Notes under the pieces: model-generated
Database searches by the model: none
Told to the model about the DNA's origin: nothing
Seen by the model: the letters and a program-made list of their open reading frames with translations, nothing else
From: an uncultured Bacilli bacterium
Lineage (GTDB): Bacteria; Bacillota_I; Bacilli_A; RF39; UBA660
Assembly (NCBI GenBank): GCA_944363605.1
Contig: CALVUM010000008.1
Coordinates: 1 to 35,515 of the forward strand
Length of the DNA stretch: 35,515 nucleotides
Direction: 5' to 3'
Program-made: the position numbers and the translations under genes
Shown: piece after piece, positions 6,305-15,155 of the stretch
Layout: every line of letters starts with the position of its first letter
How positions within the stretch are numbered: the stretch's first letter is position 1

Positions 6305-7150
6305 TTAAGGAAATATTTTTATTCCTTTATTTTTATAATTTGGATACCCAACTATTTTATCTTCAAATATTAGAAATGCTTTATCCTTAGTATTTCTTTT
6401 AACATATTTATGAATTGGATATGAAAATAAATCAGTTACCTCAAGTCCTACATAAGTTGAACTATATTCTTCGTTCCATTTAGGATTAAAATATACTCCA
6501 TCTATTTTAGATTTTAGTTCTTTTGAACGAATTTTTTTAGTACCAGTTTTATTAATAACTTTACTAATATGTTCTAATAATCCTTTATCCTCATCTTTGC
6601 CTCTTGCCTCAAGCATTATTACACCCTTTTTATTATTATCAGTAGCGTAAATATATCTTTCTAATAGAAAATCAAATGCTACATTATAAACATTGTGAGT
6701 ATATCCTTTTTTCAAATATTCATAAAGATTTATACTTATGGAAATTATTTTACATTGAATATTTTTCATAGTTTCTGTTAAATCAACCATAAACTCACTA
6801 TAATTTATAACACTATCGTTAAAGCAATTATCGTGCTTTCTAATATCTCTCGAATGAAAGCAAACTGCTCTATCTCGTTTTAATTTACTATCATAAAATA
6901 ATCCATCTTTCCAATACTTATTTTTTAATGATTTTATTATTTTCTTGGAAATCATATATTCTTCGTTAGTAAAAATGCATCCAGTAATGGTAAAGTATTT
7001 ATCATCTTCCGATATTTCTTTTTCATTTGATATTTGTTTTAATACATAAGTTAAATTACTGCTACTACCATTTTCATCAATACACATAACATAATCGATA
7101 TCTTTTTTCATTGATAAAATTTTGGTAGATTTATCATACCATTTTGACAC
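6305..7150 (-). CDS. DUF3800 domain protein
   Basis: 281 residues. The DUF3800 hallmarks are an N-terminal acidic site in a MCIDENGSSSN strand (about residues 22-32), a central VIMLEARGKDEDKGLL segment with the second acidic cluster, and the C-terminal GLEVTDLFSYPIHKYV. The fold is predicted to be RNase H-like, and members are common in phage, mobile and defence contexts. No activity is established to my knowledge. It starts with GTG at 7150 after GGAGATGG. It stands alone, flanked by a NUDIX pseudogene and the convergent mini-transcript, and looks like a horizontally acquired accessory gene. Confidence 0.82.
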   Translation of the reverse strand: MSKWYDKSTKILSMKKDIDYVMCIDENGSSSNLTYVLKQISNEKEISEDDKYFTITGCIFTNEEYMISKKIIKSLKNKYWKDGLFYDSKLKRDRAVCFHSRDIRKHDNCFNDSVINYSEFMVDLTETMKNIQCKIISISINLYEYLKKGYTHNVYNVAFDFLLERYIYATDNNKKGVIMLEARGKDEDKGLLEHISKVINKTGTKKIRSKELKSKIDGVYFNPKWNEEYSSTYVGLEVTDLFSYPIHKYVKRNTKDKAFLIFEDKIVGYPNYKNKGIKIFP

Positions 7151-7187
7151 TTTACCATCTCCTAACGTTTTTTTATAAAATTATTTT

Positions 7188-7735
7188 CTAATTACCAAAT
7201 TCATCATCAAAAAGATCAAATAGTATTTCAAATTCTTCTTCATGCCTTAATAAATCTTCTTTTTTGTTTTTTACCATATTTTTAAATTCCTTATAAGGAA
7301 CAAAAAATATTTCTGATATCTCTTCTTCTTGATATTTCATATCATTTATACTTTTGGTTGTTCTTAAAATATAAAGATCATCAAATTCATTATTTATAAA
7401 TGTAGAAGTATATTTAGAACACCTTTTTAAAGTTTTAATAAACTGTAGTTCTTCTGGTTCAACGTCTAAATTTAATTCTTCCTTTAATTCCCTTACTGCT
7501 CCGGATAATGAATCATCTCCTGCTGTCAAATGCCCTGCACTAGATATATCTAACATATTTGGATTGCTATCTTTAGTTGCACACCTTCTTTGTAAAAGAA
7601 TATCTCCCTTATCATTTATAATTCATATATGAACTTCCTTATGCCAATCTCCATCTCTATGTACTTCATTTCTTAATTTTGTTTTGCCTGTTTTATTCCA
7701 TTTTCATCTAATATATCAAAATACTCTTTACTCAT
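7188..7735 (-). pseudogene. NUDIX hydrolase pseudogene (IDI/YfcD-like)
   Basis: The gene begins MSKEYFDILDENGIK at 7735 but loses frame at an A run near 7691-7694 (one base missing). The next frame continues GDWHKEVHI, hits TGA (7623-7625) where relatives have Trp, then IINDKGDILLQRR and SSAGH. The rest (7188-7556) still encodes a perfect-looking NUDIX box (GDDSLSGAVRELKEEL) and C terminus. Two lesions make the full-length product impossible; a shortened protein from the internal ATG at 7556 would lack the first strands of the fold. The family normally hydrolyses nucleoside diphosphate derivatives or isomerises isopentenyl diphosphate. Decaying gene in the accessory zone. Confidence 0.8.
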
Positions 7736-7745
7736 AACTTTCCTT

Positions 7746-8053
7746 CTATATTAAGTTTCTTAAAATTTCAGTTACATTTTTCATTTCTTTTTTTGTGACA
7801 TTATCGTTATTAAAAGTTTTTTATCTTTATTTATTATAATATATTGACCATCCGCGACATCTCTAAAAATATAATTATTGCCTGAAACAAAGGTATAATA
7901 TCCAACACCAAATTTTGGAAATACTATTTCTGGTTTGTATACAGAAAAAGTATTTCTAGTTGGGATGGGCATATAGCTTTATTTTATCCAAGTTTCTGGT
8001 ATTAATTGATTATCATTATATCTTCCATTGTTTAATAATAATAATAATAATTA
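7746..8053 (-). pseudogene. beta-lactamase/serine-hydrolase family 3' remnant
   Basis: The minus-strand frame reads LNNGRYNDNQLIPETWIK, then a TAA, then SYMPIPTRNTF…FGVGYYTF…DGQYIIINKDKKLLITIMS. This is the C-terminal third of class C beta-lactamase-like serine hydrolases (GRYNGxQLISEEWI…GxGW…GGQYIxVxPxxDLVVVI). The SxxK and YxN active-site parts are missing upstream, where topA's 3' flank begins. A further frameshift near the end leaves a plausible tail (EMKNVTEILRNLI) in another frame ending at 7746-7748. In relatives one or two Leu precede NNGRY; here the TTA codon has expanded to six copies. Dead gene. Confidence 0.6.
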
Positions 8054-8060
8054 TGGAAGA
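8021..8060. repeat. (TAA)6 microsatellite inside an 8-bp inverted repeat
   Basis: Six tandem TAA units at 8033-8050 (TTA on the minus strand) sit in the loop between TCTTCCAT (8021-8028) and its exact complement ATGGAAGA (8053-8060). It overlaps the beta-lactamase remnant and probably arose by slippage at its Leu codons. There is no T tail in either direction, so it is a poor terminator. Confidence 0.7.
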
Positions 8061-8093
8061 ACTTTTTTAATAACTCATTTATTATTTTAAATA

Positions 8094-10121
8094 CTATTCT
8101 TCTTCAATATAACCACAAATAGAGCAAAGAATTTGCTTTTTCTTTAGAACCATCATTTCCCCGCATTGTGGGCATTTTTTTACTGGTTTATCCCACGAAG
8201 CAAAATCGCATTTCGGATAATTATTACAACCATAAAATACTTTCCCACGTTTTGTCTTCTTTTCAATGATTTTTCCATCGCACTTTGGACATTCCATAAC
8301 TTCTACTATGGATTTAGGATCTTTTTTTACATATTTACAATTAGGATAATTAGAACATGCTACAAACTCCCCATATTTTCCCCTTCTTTTCACTAATGGG
8401 CTCCCACATGCTGGACAATCTTCACCAACTTTTTCAGCTTCCTTCTTCTCCATGTTTTTAAAAGCATCTTCAACCATTGGTTCAAAAGTATTATAAAATT
8501 CTTTTAAAACTTGAATGTTATTTAAATCCCCTTCAGCAATTTCATCTAATTCAGACTCCATATTCGCTGTATATTCAACATTTACAATATTACTAAAAAA
8601 CTCTTGTAATTTATCGGTTGTTTCAATTCCTATTTCAGTAGGAACAAAACGTTTTTCTTCCATGGTTACATATGCCCGATCTTTTAACGTTTGAATAATT
8701 GGCGCATAAGTACTAGGTCTACCAATTCCTAGAGCCTCCATTTCTTTAATTAATGAGCCTTCAGTATATCTAGGTTCTGGTTTTGTAAAATGCTGTTCTT
8801 TCAAAATTTTATCAGCAATAATAATATCACTTTTATAATTTGCAAAATCTGGAAGAATTACATCTTTTTGTTCTTCAAAACGACCATAGACTTTTAAATA
8901 ACCATCAAACTGTAAAACGGAACCTGTTGCTTTAAATTCATATCCATTGTTTTCTAAAATGGCACTTGTATTTAACAAACCTGCACTAGCCATAATGGAT
9001 GCCAAAGCTCTTGTATAAATCATATCATATAATTTATATTCTTCCGTAGTCAAATAATTTTTTATTGATTCAGGAGTTCTCAAAATACTCGTTGGTCGAA
9101 TACCTTCATGAGCATCTTGTACATTTTCTTTTTTCTTTGCTACCTTAACACTTCCAACATACTCTTTCCCATATTTCTTTTCAATATATTCCTTTGTTTC
9201 AGCTACAAATTCAGGCGAAACTCTTTCTGAATCTGTACGCATATAAGTAATTAACCCAACACTTTCGCTTCCTAAATCGACACCTTCATATAATTTTTGA
9301 GCAATTCTCATCGTTTTAGATGAAGGATAATTTAATTTACTAGAAGCCATTTGCTGTAAAGTGGTTGTTTTAAAAATCGGTTTAGAACTTCTTGTTGTTT
9401 TTTTAGATTCTACTTTACTAATTTTAAAGGCATTAGATAAACTATTTAAAATATCATCCGCTTCTTTTTCGCCATGAATCTCAATTTTTTTCCCCATGTA
9501 TTTTTCTAAGTCGGCTGTAAAATCTTTAAAATCGGCTGTAATTGTCCAATATTCTTTTGGCACAAAAGCTAAAATTGCTCGTTCACGGTCAACAATAAGT
9601 TTTAAGGCAACACTTTGTACTCTTCCTGCACTTTTTCCACCTGTTTTGCTTTGCATTAATTTACTTAGCCGAAATCCAATGATACGGTCTAAAATTCGTC
9701 TTGTTTCTTGACTTTTTACTAAATTATCATCAATTTTACGTGGATTATTTAAGGCATCCTCGACAACTTTTTTCGTAATTTCATTAAATGTAACCCGTTC
9801 ATAATTATCTTCTTTTATACCTAAAGCTTCTTTTAAATGCCAAGAAATTGCCTCCCCTTCCCGGTCGGGGTCGGTTGCTAAATAAACAAAATCCGCATTT
9901 TTCACTTCTTTTTTTAATTCAGTAATTAATTTTTTCTTACCAGAAATCGGAATATAAGTAGGAGCAAAATCATTTTCTACATCAACACCAAGGCCAAATT
10001 TTCCACTTGTAGCTAAATCCATAATATGACCCTTACTAGAAACCACTTTATACCCTTTTCCTAAAAACTGTGCAATTGTTTTACTTTTATGTGGGGACTC
10101 CACAATCATAAGTTTACTCAT
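8094..10121 (-). CDS. topA: DNA topoisomerase I
   Basis: Type IA topoisomerase, relaxing negative supercoils behind polymerases. The 675 residues are complete. The TOPRIM domain has the catalytic Glu in MIVESPHKSK (E8) and LATDPDREGE (D84/D86). The active-site Tyr is in GLITYMRTDS (Y293). Three C-terminal zinc modules follow: CPACG…CSNYPNC, CPKCDG…CNNYPKC and a shorter CPQCG…CSICG. A strong ribosome site (AAGGAGGAG) lies 5 nt before the ATG. It is the last gene of the rbgA-rnhB-ltaS-like-topA operon and overlaps the previous gene by 8 bp. Downstream lies the decayed accessory zone. dprA and trmFO, often next to topA, are absent. Confidence 0.97.
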   Translation of the reverse strand: MSKLMIVESPHKSKTIAQFLGKGYKVVSSKGHIMDLATSGKFGLGVDVENDFAPTYIPISGKKKLITELKKEVKNADFVYLATDPDREGEAISWHLKEALGIKEDNYERVTFNEITKKVVEDALNNPRKIDDNLVKSQETRRILDRIIGFRLSKLMQSKTGGKSAGRVQSVALKLIVDRERAILAFVPKEYWTITADFKDFTADLEKYMGKKIEIHGEKEADDILNSLSNAFKISKVESKKTTRSSKPIFKTTTLQQMASSKLNYPSSKTMRIAQKLYEGVDLGSESVGLITYMRTDSERVSPEFVAETKEYIEKKYGKEYVGSVKVAKKKENVQDAHEGIRPTSILRTPESIKNYLTTEEYKLYDMIYTRALASIMASAGLLNTSAILENNGYEFKATGSVLQFDGYLKVYGRFEEQKDVILPDFANYKSDIIIADKILKEQHFTKPEPRYTEGSLIKEMEALGIGRPSTYAPIIQTLKDRAYVTMEEKRFVPTEIGIETTDKLQEFFSNIVNVEYTANMESELDEIAEGDLNNIQVLKEFYNTFEPMVEDAFKNMEKKEAEKVGEDCPACGSPLVKRRGKYGEFVACSNYPNCKYVKKDPKSIVEVMECPKCDGKIIEKKTKRGKVFYGCNNYPKCDFASWDKPVKKCPQCGEMMVLKKKQILCSICGYIEEE

Positions 10122-12147
10122 TAGACTCCTCCTTGTCTTGTTCTTGATCTATATTTTGAACATCTTCTTTTGCTATCTTTTTTTTCGAAATTTTATCTTC
10201 TAAATCGGCAAAATAATTCGTTGTGACTGCCAATTTACTCATTTGCTTTTTCTGATTTATTTCTAAATTAATTGTTTGTAATTCATTCGTAGAATAGGTC
10301 TTTTCTCCGAAATAAGTAACTACTCCACTTCGGGCATCATAACGCGCGACACTGTCTTCCCAAGAACTATCTGCAAAAACTATCCGATTAGAAAAATTAG
10401 GACTAAATAAATCTTCTCCAAAGTAAAATCTAGGATCATAGTCTAAATTAAACAAATTCGCTAAAGTCGGCAAAATATTCATATAAGAAGTTTTCTCACT
10501 AAAAGTTTGAGCTTCTAATTTACTATTATAAATAACAAATGGCGTACGTTCAATTTCATAAAAATCATTCACATCATAATCTACTGCTGATGCTACATCT
10601 TCATCGATCAACCCATAAGGATAATGATCTCCATATAAAACAATAACTGTATCATCTAAAACGCCTTTTGCATCTAATGTATCTAATAATACTCCAAGTG
10701 CATCATCCGTCACTTTTAATTTGGACATATATCTTTTTAATGTATCAGAATAATCGGTATCTTCAAATAAACTTAAATATTTATTTCCATAAATACTATC
10801 TCCATCATAAGGCTGATGTGGTGTAACCGTAGTAATCCAAGCCATAAACGGAGTATTTTGAGTAAATATAGCCGCAGATTTTTCCATTAACTCAACATCA
10901 CTCGGCCATTCTAAATAATTCGTAGAATCAAAAGAAATCCCTAAATCATTTCCATCGTAATAAGCCGTGCTTCCCATGTAAATATGAAAAATATCTCTAG
11001 CATAATAAGTCGAATCTAAATTATGATAACTTGTTACAGTATAACCACTATTTTTAAAACGATTAAAAATTGAAGAAAAATATTCATTTGTTTGATAAAC
11101 ATTTGCTGTGCAAGCCGTATTTAAAGCATAAATCGAAGTCATTCCGCTAAACTCGTTATCACCAGTCGCACACGCATTCCTAGGACTATAATTATTTTCC
11201 CAAAACCAAGCATGTTCCAAAATTTTCTTAAAATTCGGATAATATTCTTCATGTAAAATAATATTGTTTACTGACTCCAACATAATTACAATAAGATTTT
11301 TCCCTTCAAAATAACCTGTGTAATCGTTTACCTGACTAATACTTCTCGATAAAAAATATTGATCTAATGCTTTTAAAGTCGAATCTTTTTCCTCCGCCAT
11401 TACTTCTTTCCATAAAGTATCATCAAAAACCCTAGTTGGTTCATTCTCATCGCCAGGATCAGAAAAACCATTATCAATAATATATACAGGAAACAAAAGT
11501 TGTTTTATATCTAAAATTCCATAAATACTAGTCCCATACTGATTTACCGCTATAGAAGAATTTATAGGCGAGAAAAACAAATTTTTATTTGGAATCATTT
11601 GAATAGGATTTTGCATGAAAGGAATATAAAGAGTTGCAAGATAAAGAACTCCTATCCCTAATAAAGTTGCGAAAGATAGCATTCTAGTTTTACCACAAAT
11701 TTGATAGGCTAAATTTTCTCTTTTTTTTCTTATAAGAAAAAGATAAAGAATATACAAAATAAAAGGAACTAATATGAAATAATATTCTATTTTATAACTA
11801 ACTAAAAATTCTTTGATATAGGAAGTTACCGCGCCTGCTTGACTACTAGTCCCCATGGAAATATAAACACCTAAAAAATTATTAAAACCAGCCTGAATCC
11901 ATGCATAAATTGAGGAAATTAATAGGAATATTACTCTCCATAAATTTCTTGTTCGTTCTTTTTTACAAAAAGTAAGAAAAAAATGAAGAACAATAGAAAA
12001 ACAAAAAGAAGAGAGAAAAATTCGAAACGTTGCCCAATCAAAGAAAAAGAATCCTTCTACAGCCCGAAACATTACCTCCACTCCAAAGAAAAAGGCAGTA
12101 TATAGTAAAATATCTATAAAATATTTGTTATGAATGTACTTCTTCAA
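10114..12147 (-). CDS. LTA synthase-family membrane sulfatase
   Basis: An envelope polymer enzyme of the LtaS/alkaline phosphatase superfamily, probably transferring glycerol-phosphate onto a lipid anchor outside the membrane. About five N-terminal membrane helices (first ~200 residues) precede the catalytic domain. Metal and nucleophile motifs are visible: IVIMLESVNN (Glu), the nucleophile Thr in NACATGDNEF, WITTVTPHQPYDG, and VLYGDHYPYG (Asp-His). The length (677) is normal. I choose the TTG at 12147, since AAAGGTG lies 6 nt upstream; in-frame GTG and ATG at 12156 and 12153 have no site. It overlaps rnhB and topA. The exact polymer is not determinable, so no symbol is given. Confidence 0.88.
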   Translation of the reverse strand: MKKYIHNKYFIDILLYTAFFFGVEVMFRAVEGFFFFDWATFRIFLSSFCFSIVLHFFLTFCKKERTRNLWRVIFLLISSIYAWIQAGFNNFLGVYISMGTSSQAGAVTSYIKEFLVSYKIEYYFILVPFILYILYLFLIRKKRENLAYQICGKTRMLSFATLLGIGVLYLATLYIPFMQNPIQMIPNKNLFFSPINSSIAVNQYGTSIYGILDIKQLLFPVYIIDNGFSDPGDENEPTRVFDDTLWKEVMAEEKDSTLKALDQYFLSRSISQVNDYTGYFEGKNLIVIMLESVNNIILHEEYYPNFKKILEHAWFWENNYSPRNACATGDNEFSGMTSIYALNTACTANVYQTNEYFSSIFNRFKNSGYTVTSYHNLDSTYYARDIFHIYMGSTAYYDGNDLGISFDSTNYLEWPSDVELMEKSAAIFTQNTPFMAWITTVTPHQPYDGDSIYGNKYLSLFEDTDYSDTLKRYMSKLKVTDDALGVLLDTLDAKGVLDDTVIVLYGDHYPYGLIDEDVASAVDYDVNDFYEIERTPFVIYNSKLEAQTFSEKTSYMNILPTLANLFNLDYDPRFYFGEDLFSPNFSNRIVFADSSWEDSVARYDARSGVVTYFGEKTYSTNELQTINLEINQKKQMSKLAVTTNYFADLEDKISKKKIAKEDVQNIDQEQDKEESNE

Positions 12148-12778
12148 TTTCATCACCTTTACTAATTAAATCACGAACTGGCTTATAAGTAAAGCGATAC
12201 TCTTTCGTTGGTCCAAACTTTTTTAATAATTCTAAGTGTCTTTTTGTAGGATACCCCTTATGATTTTTTAGTTCATATTCCGGATATTTCTTATCTAACT
12301 CATATAAGATATGGTCCCTTGTTACTTTTGCTAACACACTTGCCGCGGCTATGGATAAAGAAAGCGCATCACCATGAATAATCGGTTTTACGGGAACAAA
12401 ATAATCCGGAATAGGCATCGCATCAGTCAAAATATAATCTGGCTTCACTTGCATAGCTTCAATGGCCTTTTTCATTGCTAAGCGACTTGCTTCATAAATA
12501 TTAATCTCATCTATGGTCTTCGCATCAACAATACCAATTCCATAAGCTATAGCTTTTTCTTTAATAATAGGAAAAAATTGTTCTCTTTTCTTTTCACTTA
12601 ATTTTTTTGAATCCGTTAAGCCTTCTAAAGAAAAATCTTCGGGTAAAATGACCGCGCCTGCTACAACTGGTCCAACTAATGGTCCTCTTCCTGCTTCATC
12701 AGTTCCACAAATTAAATGGTATCCTTGTTGGTTTAACACTTTTTCAAAAGCTAATAAGTCTATATCTTCTGTTTTCAT
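12128..12778 (-). CDS. rnhB: ribonuclease HII
   Basis: RNase HII removes RNA of RNA-DNA hybrids and single ribonucleotides misincorporated in DNA. At 216 residues it has the family-defining GTDEAGRGPLVGPVVAGAV (acidic D27, E28), LTDSKKLSEKKRE, the third acidic region YILTDAMP, and IAAASVLAKVTRD, with the C-terminal HKGYPTKRHLE. It overlaps rbgA by 4 bp (ATGA), giving translational coupling, and overlaps the start region of the LTA synthase-like gene. The rbgA-rnhB order is conserved in Bacilli. Confidence 0.96.
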   Translation of the reverse strand: MKTEDIDLLAFEKVLNQQGYHLICGTDEAGRGPLVGPVVAGAVILPEDFSLEGLTDSKKLSEKKREQFFPIIKEKAIAYGIGIVDAKTIDEINIYEASRLAMKKAIEAMQVKPDYILTDAMPIPDYFVPVKPIIHGDALSLSIAAASVLAKVTRDHILYELDKKYPEYELKNHKGYPTKRHLELLKKFGPTKEYRFTYKPVRDLISKGDEIEEVHS

Positions 12779-13647
12779 TTTCGATCAAATGTTATCCCCT
12801 TTATACTTTCTGATTTTATATCATTGACAATTTTTAGAGAAACTCGGTCATAATCAACTTCTCCATGCTTCATCGCGCCCATTTTTTTAGCAATCTCTTC
12901 ATAAGTCTCTTCAATATCTTTTAATTTTGAAATACCATATCTTTCTTTTAGAATAGCAGGATAATATTCACTTAACATTTTTAAAATATAGACAGCTACT
13001 TCATCAATTGGTAAGATTTCTTGTTTAATAGCTGTAAATGCTGCAAGATTTAAAGCCACATCTCCTTGATCTATTTTAGGCCATAATATACCTGGTGTAT
13101 CAAGTAATAAAATATCACTATGGGTTCTTAGCCAACTTAAATTTTTTGTAACTCCTGGATTATTTCCTGTTGTCGCCACTTTTCTTTTGCATAAGCGATT
13201 AATAAGCGTACTTTTCCCAACATTAGGAATTCCTACGACTAACGCTCGAATCTCTTTTTCTTTTAATCCTTTATCTTTTCTTTTTTCTTGAACATCTTTC
13301 ATTATTTCATGAGTCAAAGAAATAACTTTTTCATAATCTGTATCATTATTTAAATCTAAAAGCAAGACTTGATTTCCTAAATTTTCATAATATTTTACCC
13401 ATTCTTTTGTTGCTTTTAAATCACATAAGTCCTTTTTTGTCATAATTAATATTTTAGGCTTATTTCCAATAATGTTGTAAATATCCTTAATTTTTGAAGA
13501 AAAGGGAATTCTTGCATCTATTAATTCATATACAATATCTATTTGCCCATATTTTTCCCCAATAAGTCTCCTTGTTTTATTCATATGTCCTGGAAACCAG
13601 TTGATTACGCTTTTATTAACCCCCCTTTGTGTTTCATTATTATTCAT
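12775..13647 (-). CDS. rbgA: ribosome biogenesis GTPase RbgA (YlqF)
   Basis: A circularly permuted GTPase needed for late 50S subunit assembly. The 290 residues begin with the typical INWFPGHMNKTRR (16-27). The permuted motif order follows: G4 TKKDL (70-74), G1 GIPNVGKST (139-147) and G3 DTPGIL (183-188), then the ANTAR-like C-terminal RNA-binding domain. The start at 13647 has AAAGGAG about 11 nt upstream. In Bacillus rplS lies just upstream; here lepB and rplS are separated from rbgA by a ~4.8-kb island. The first ~50 bp contain a 20-bp motif (13597-13616) repeated inside that island. Confidence 0.96.
   Translation of the reverse strand: MNNNETQRGVNKSVINWFPGHMNKTRRLIGEKYGQIDIVYELIDARIPFSSKIKDIYNIIGNKPKILIMTKKDLCDLKATKEWVKYYENLGNQVLLLDLNNDTDYEKVISLTHEIMKDVQEKRKDKGLKEKEIRALVVGIPNVGKSTLINRLCKRKVATTGNNPGVTKNLSWLRTHSDILLLDTPGILWPKIDQGDVALNLAAFTAIKQEILPIDEVAVYILKMLSEYYPAILKERYGISKLKDIEETYEEIAKKMGAMKHGEVDYDRVSLKIVNDIKSESIKGITFDRK
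13597..13616. repeat. island repeat, copy 1 (inside the 5' end of rbgA)
   Basis: CCAGTTGATTACGCTTTTAT on the plus strand, encoding part of KSVINW of RbgA. Copy 2 at 14390-14409 matches it at 19 of 20 positions. Copies 3 and 4 are more diverged. It may be the original integration point of the island. Confidence 0.6.
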
Positions 13648-13669
13648 TAAAAATTTACTCCTTTCGCAC

Positions 13670-14128
13670 TTAATTTATATTAATATTACCATTATTTATT
13701 TTATCAATAATTATATTTGCTCTTGATTCCATAGTCGGCAAATTGTTTAAAGCAAAAAATTTTAATTGATTACTTTCGTTATCATTTATATGTAGGTTAC
13801 CAGTATAATTTTTTACTTTAAATAAAACAATCACTGTATACATTTTATCTCCATTTGGATATTCAAAATAATAATCTTTTCCAGATAATACTGTAACCAA
13901 CTCCAACTCACCAGCAGAAATTCCTGTTTCTTCCTTTAACTCTCTTATAGCAGTCTCCTCAATAGTTTCATATAATTCCATAGAACCACCAGGTAGTCCC
14001 CAAGTATTTGTATCACTTCTTAAATTAAGTAATATCTCATCCTTATCATTAAAAACTAATGTAGTTGCGCCTAAACCAATCAATGGTTCATGTCCTACGT
14101 ACTTTCTTAAGTTCGTTATATATCCCAT
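13670..14128 (-). CDS. NUDIX hydrolase
   Basis: 152 residues from the ATG at 14128 (MGYITNLRKYVGHEPL); AAGGA lies 10 nt upstream, whereas an earlier in-frame GTG has no usable site. The NUDIX box is complete: GGSMELYETIEETAIRELKE then ETGI. The N-terminal LIGLGATTLVFNDKDEILL strand and WGLPGG are typical of MutT/ADP-ribose pyrophosphatase-like members, which remove unwanted nucleotide derivatives. Substrate not predictable. It is the first island gene after rbgA, bounded by copies 1 and 2 of the island repeat. It is intact, unlike the NUDIX pseudogene at 7.2-7.7 kb. Confidence 0.9.
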   Translation of the reverse strand: MGYITNLRKYVGHEPLIGLGATTLVFNDKDEILLNLRSDTNTWGLPGGSMELYETIEETAIRELKEETGISAGELELVTVLSGKDYYFEYPNGDKMYTVIVLFKVKNYTGNLHINDNESNQLKFFALNNLPTMESRANIIIDKINNGNININ

Positions 14129-14492
14129 ATATTTCACATCCTTTTAAAATTTTTCAGTTCTCTATATAAGCTTTTTAATGCTTTAGTTAAAAAATCATCT
14201 GCTGTTAAATTACTATTTTATTTCTTCAAGTTTCTTTGTTTTTTTATTTCCTAATTGTTTCTCTTCTCTCTTATTTTATTTTTTTCTAAGTTTCTATTAA
14301 TTTTATTTTTATTTAAAAATGCAAATTTTTTTAATAGAAATCCTTTATTTATAAGGGTTCGAAGATATTTTTGCTAAAATTGAACTTTCCCAATTGATTA
14401 CGCTTTTATGAACTTATCATTATTTTCAATCATTTTTTACACCTTCTTCTTTACTATTTTGTATTTTTAAATCTATATATTTCCATATTCTT
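14129..14492. other. gene-free stretch with a repeat copy and an out-of-frame gene tail
   Basis: About 360 bp, very AT-rich. From 14426 to about 14519 the minus strand encodes the displaced C terminus of the neighbouring glycosylase gene. 14390-14409 is repeat copy 2. I see no gene, RNA or clear terminator in the remaining 14129-14389. Confidence 0.6.
14390..14409. repeat. island repeat, copy 2
   Basis: CCAATTGATTACGCTTTTAT differs from the rbgA copy by one base, and the next four bases are GAAC against TAAC. It lies just beyond the 3' end of the uracil-DNA glycosylase-like gene. Similarity to rbgA stops at both sides, so it is a short duplicate of the rbgA 5' end. Confidence 0.6.
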
Positions 14493-15155
14493 TTATATTG
14501 TGTTAATTGTTCTTCCTTTTTTTATTTGGGCAACAGGGTGATATAAAGGAATTATGACATAATTGTTAACCATTATTTCAGGAAGTTTCACTATTGTTTT
14601 CTTTAGTGTTCTTCTTATTCTAAAATTAAATATTTTGAATAATGAAATCAAAGGATAATAACCTAAAGTTAAAATTATCTTTGGCTTTACAATTTCAATT
14701 TGTTTTAAAAGATACTCACTGCAATTCAAAGTTGATGTTTTCAAATTAATACTATTTCCTCGATAAAGATTCCCTTGTCTTGCACACATAATAGCATTTG
14801 TTATATAAATATTATCTAAAGAATATTTATTATTAGATGATTGTTTAATATATTTTTCCAGCATCATTTTAGTGTTGCTCTTTTCTAATTCAATTAGTTC
14901 ATTCCAGTTACTTTTATCTTCACTTAACAAATTATGAAGCTTTTTCATAGCATTATATGGACCCCAATCTTGTCCTATTACCATAATATCTGAATTTAAT
15001 CTATTTAACCAATCCGTCCAAATTGAGGGGATATTAATACAAAATTCATAATTTTTATAAATATTTATAAGTGATTTACTAGAACATTTAAAATTAACAC
15101 ATTTATCACAAGCTGATAAATCCTTAATCAAATTATTAAACAGCTTAGTTTTCAT
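14493..15155 (-). CDS. uracil-DNA glycosylase-superfamily protein with C-terminal frameshift
   Basis: The predicted role is excision of uracil or a related base from DNA. Family 4-like features are visible: CDKC (C16/C19), motif 1 as VIGQDWGP (G61-G65), YITNAIMC (C124), a fourth Cys at 145 (TLNCSEYLLKQI) before KPKIILTLG, and the HPV motif in LYHPVAQI (H206). The four Cys could bind an iron-sulfur cluster. After AQIKK the frame is broken: seven A (minus strand; T run at 14517-14523) where six would continue into EQLTQYKRIWKYIDLKIQ and a stop at 14426-14428. The present product is about 22 residues short; the catalytic motifs remain. It overlaps the BRO gene by 11 bp. Confidence 0.75.
   Translation of the reverse strand: MKTKLFNNLIKDLSACDKCVNFKCSSKSLINIYKNYEFCINIPSIWTDWLNRLNSDIMVIGQDWGPYNAMKKLHNLLSEDKSNWNELIELEKSNTKMMLEKYIKQSSNNKYSLDNIYITNAIMCARQGNLYRGNSINLKTSTLNCSEYLLKQIEIVKPKIILTLGYYPLISLFKIFNFRIRRTLKKTIVKLPEIMVNNYVIIPLYHPVAQIKKGRTINTI

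Noticed and set aside
7623-7625. UGA read as tryptophan in this organism
   Set aside because: Long conserved genes (topA, ileS, lon) have many Trp, all as TGG, no internal TGA, and several genes (yqfC, lepB, APH-like) end in TGA. The TGA in the NUDIX gene is a lesion in this host.
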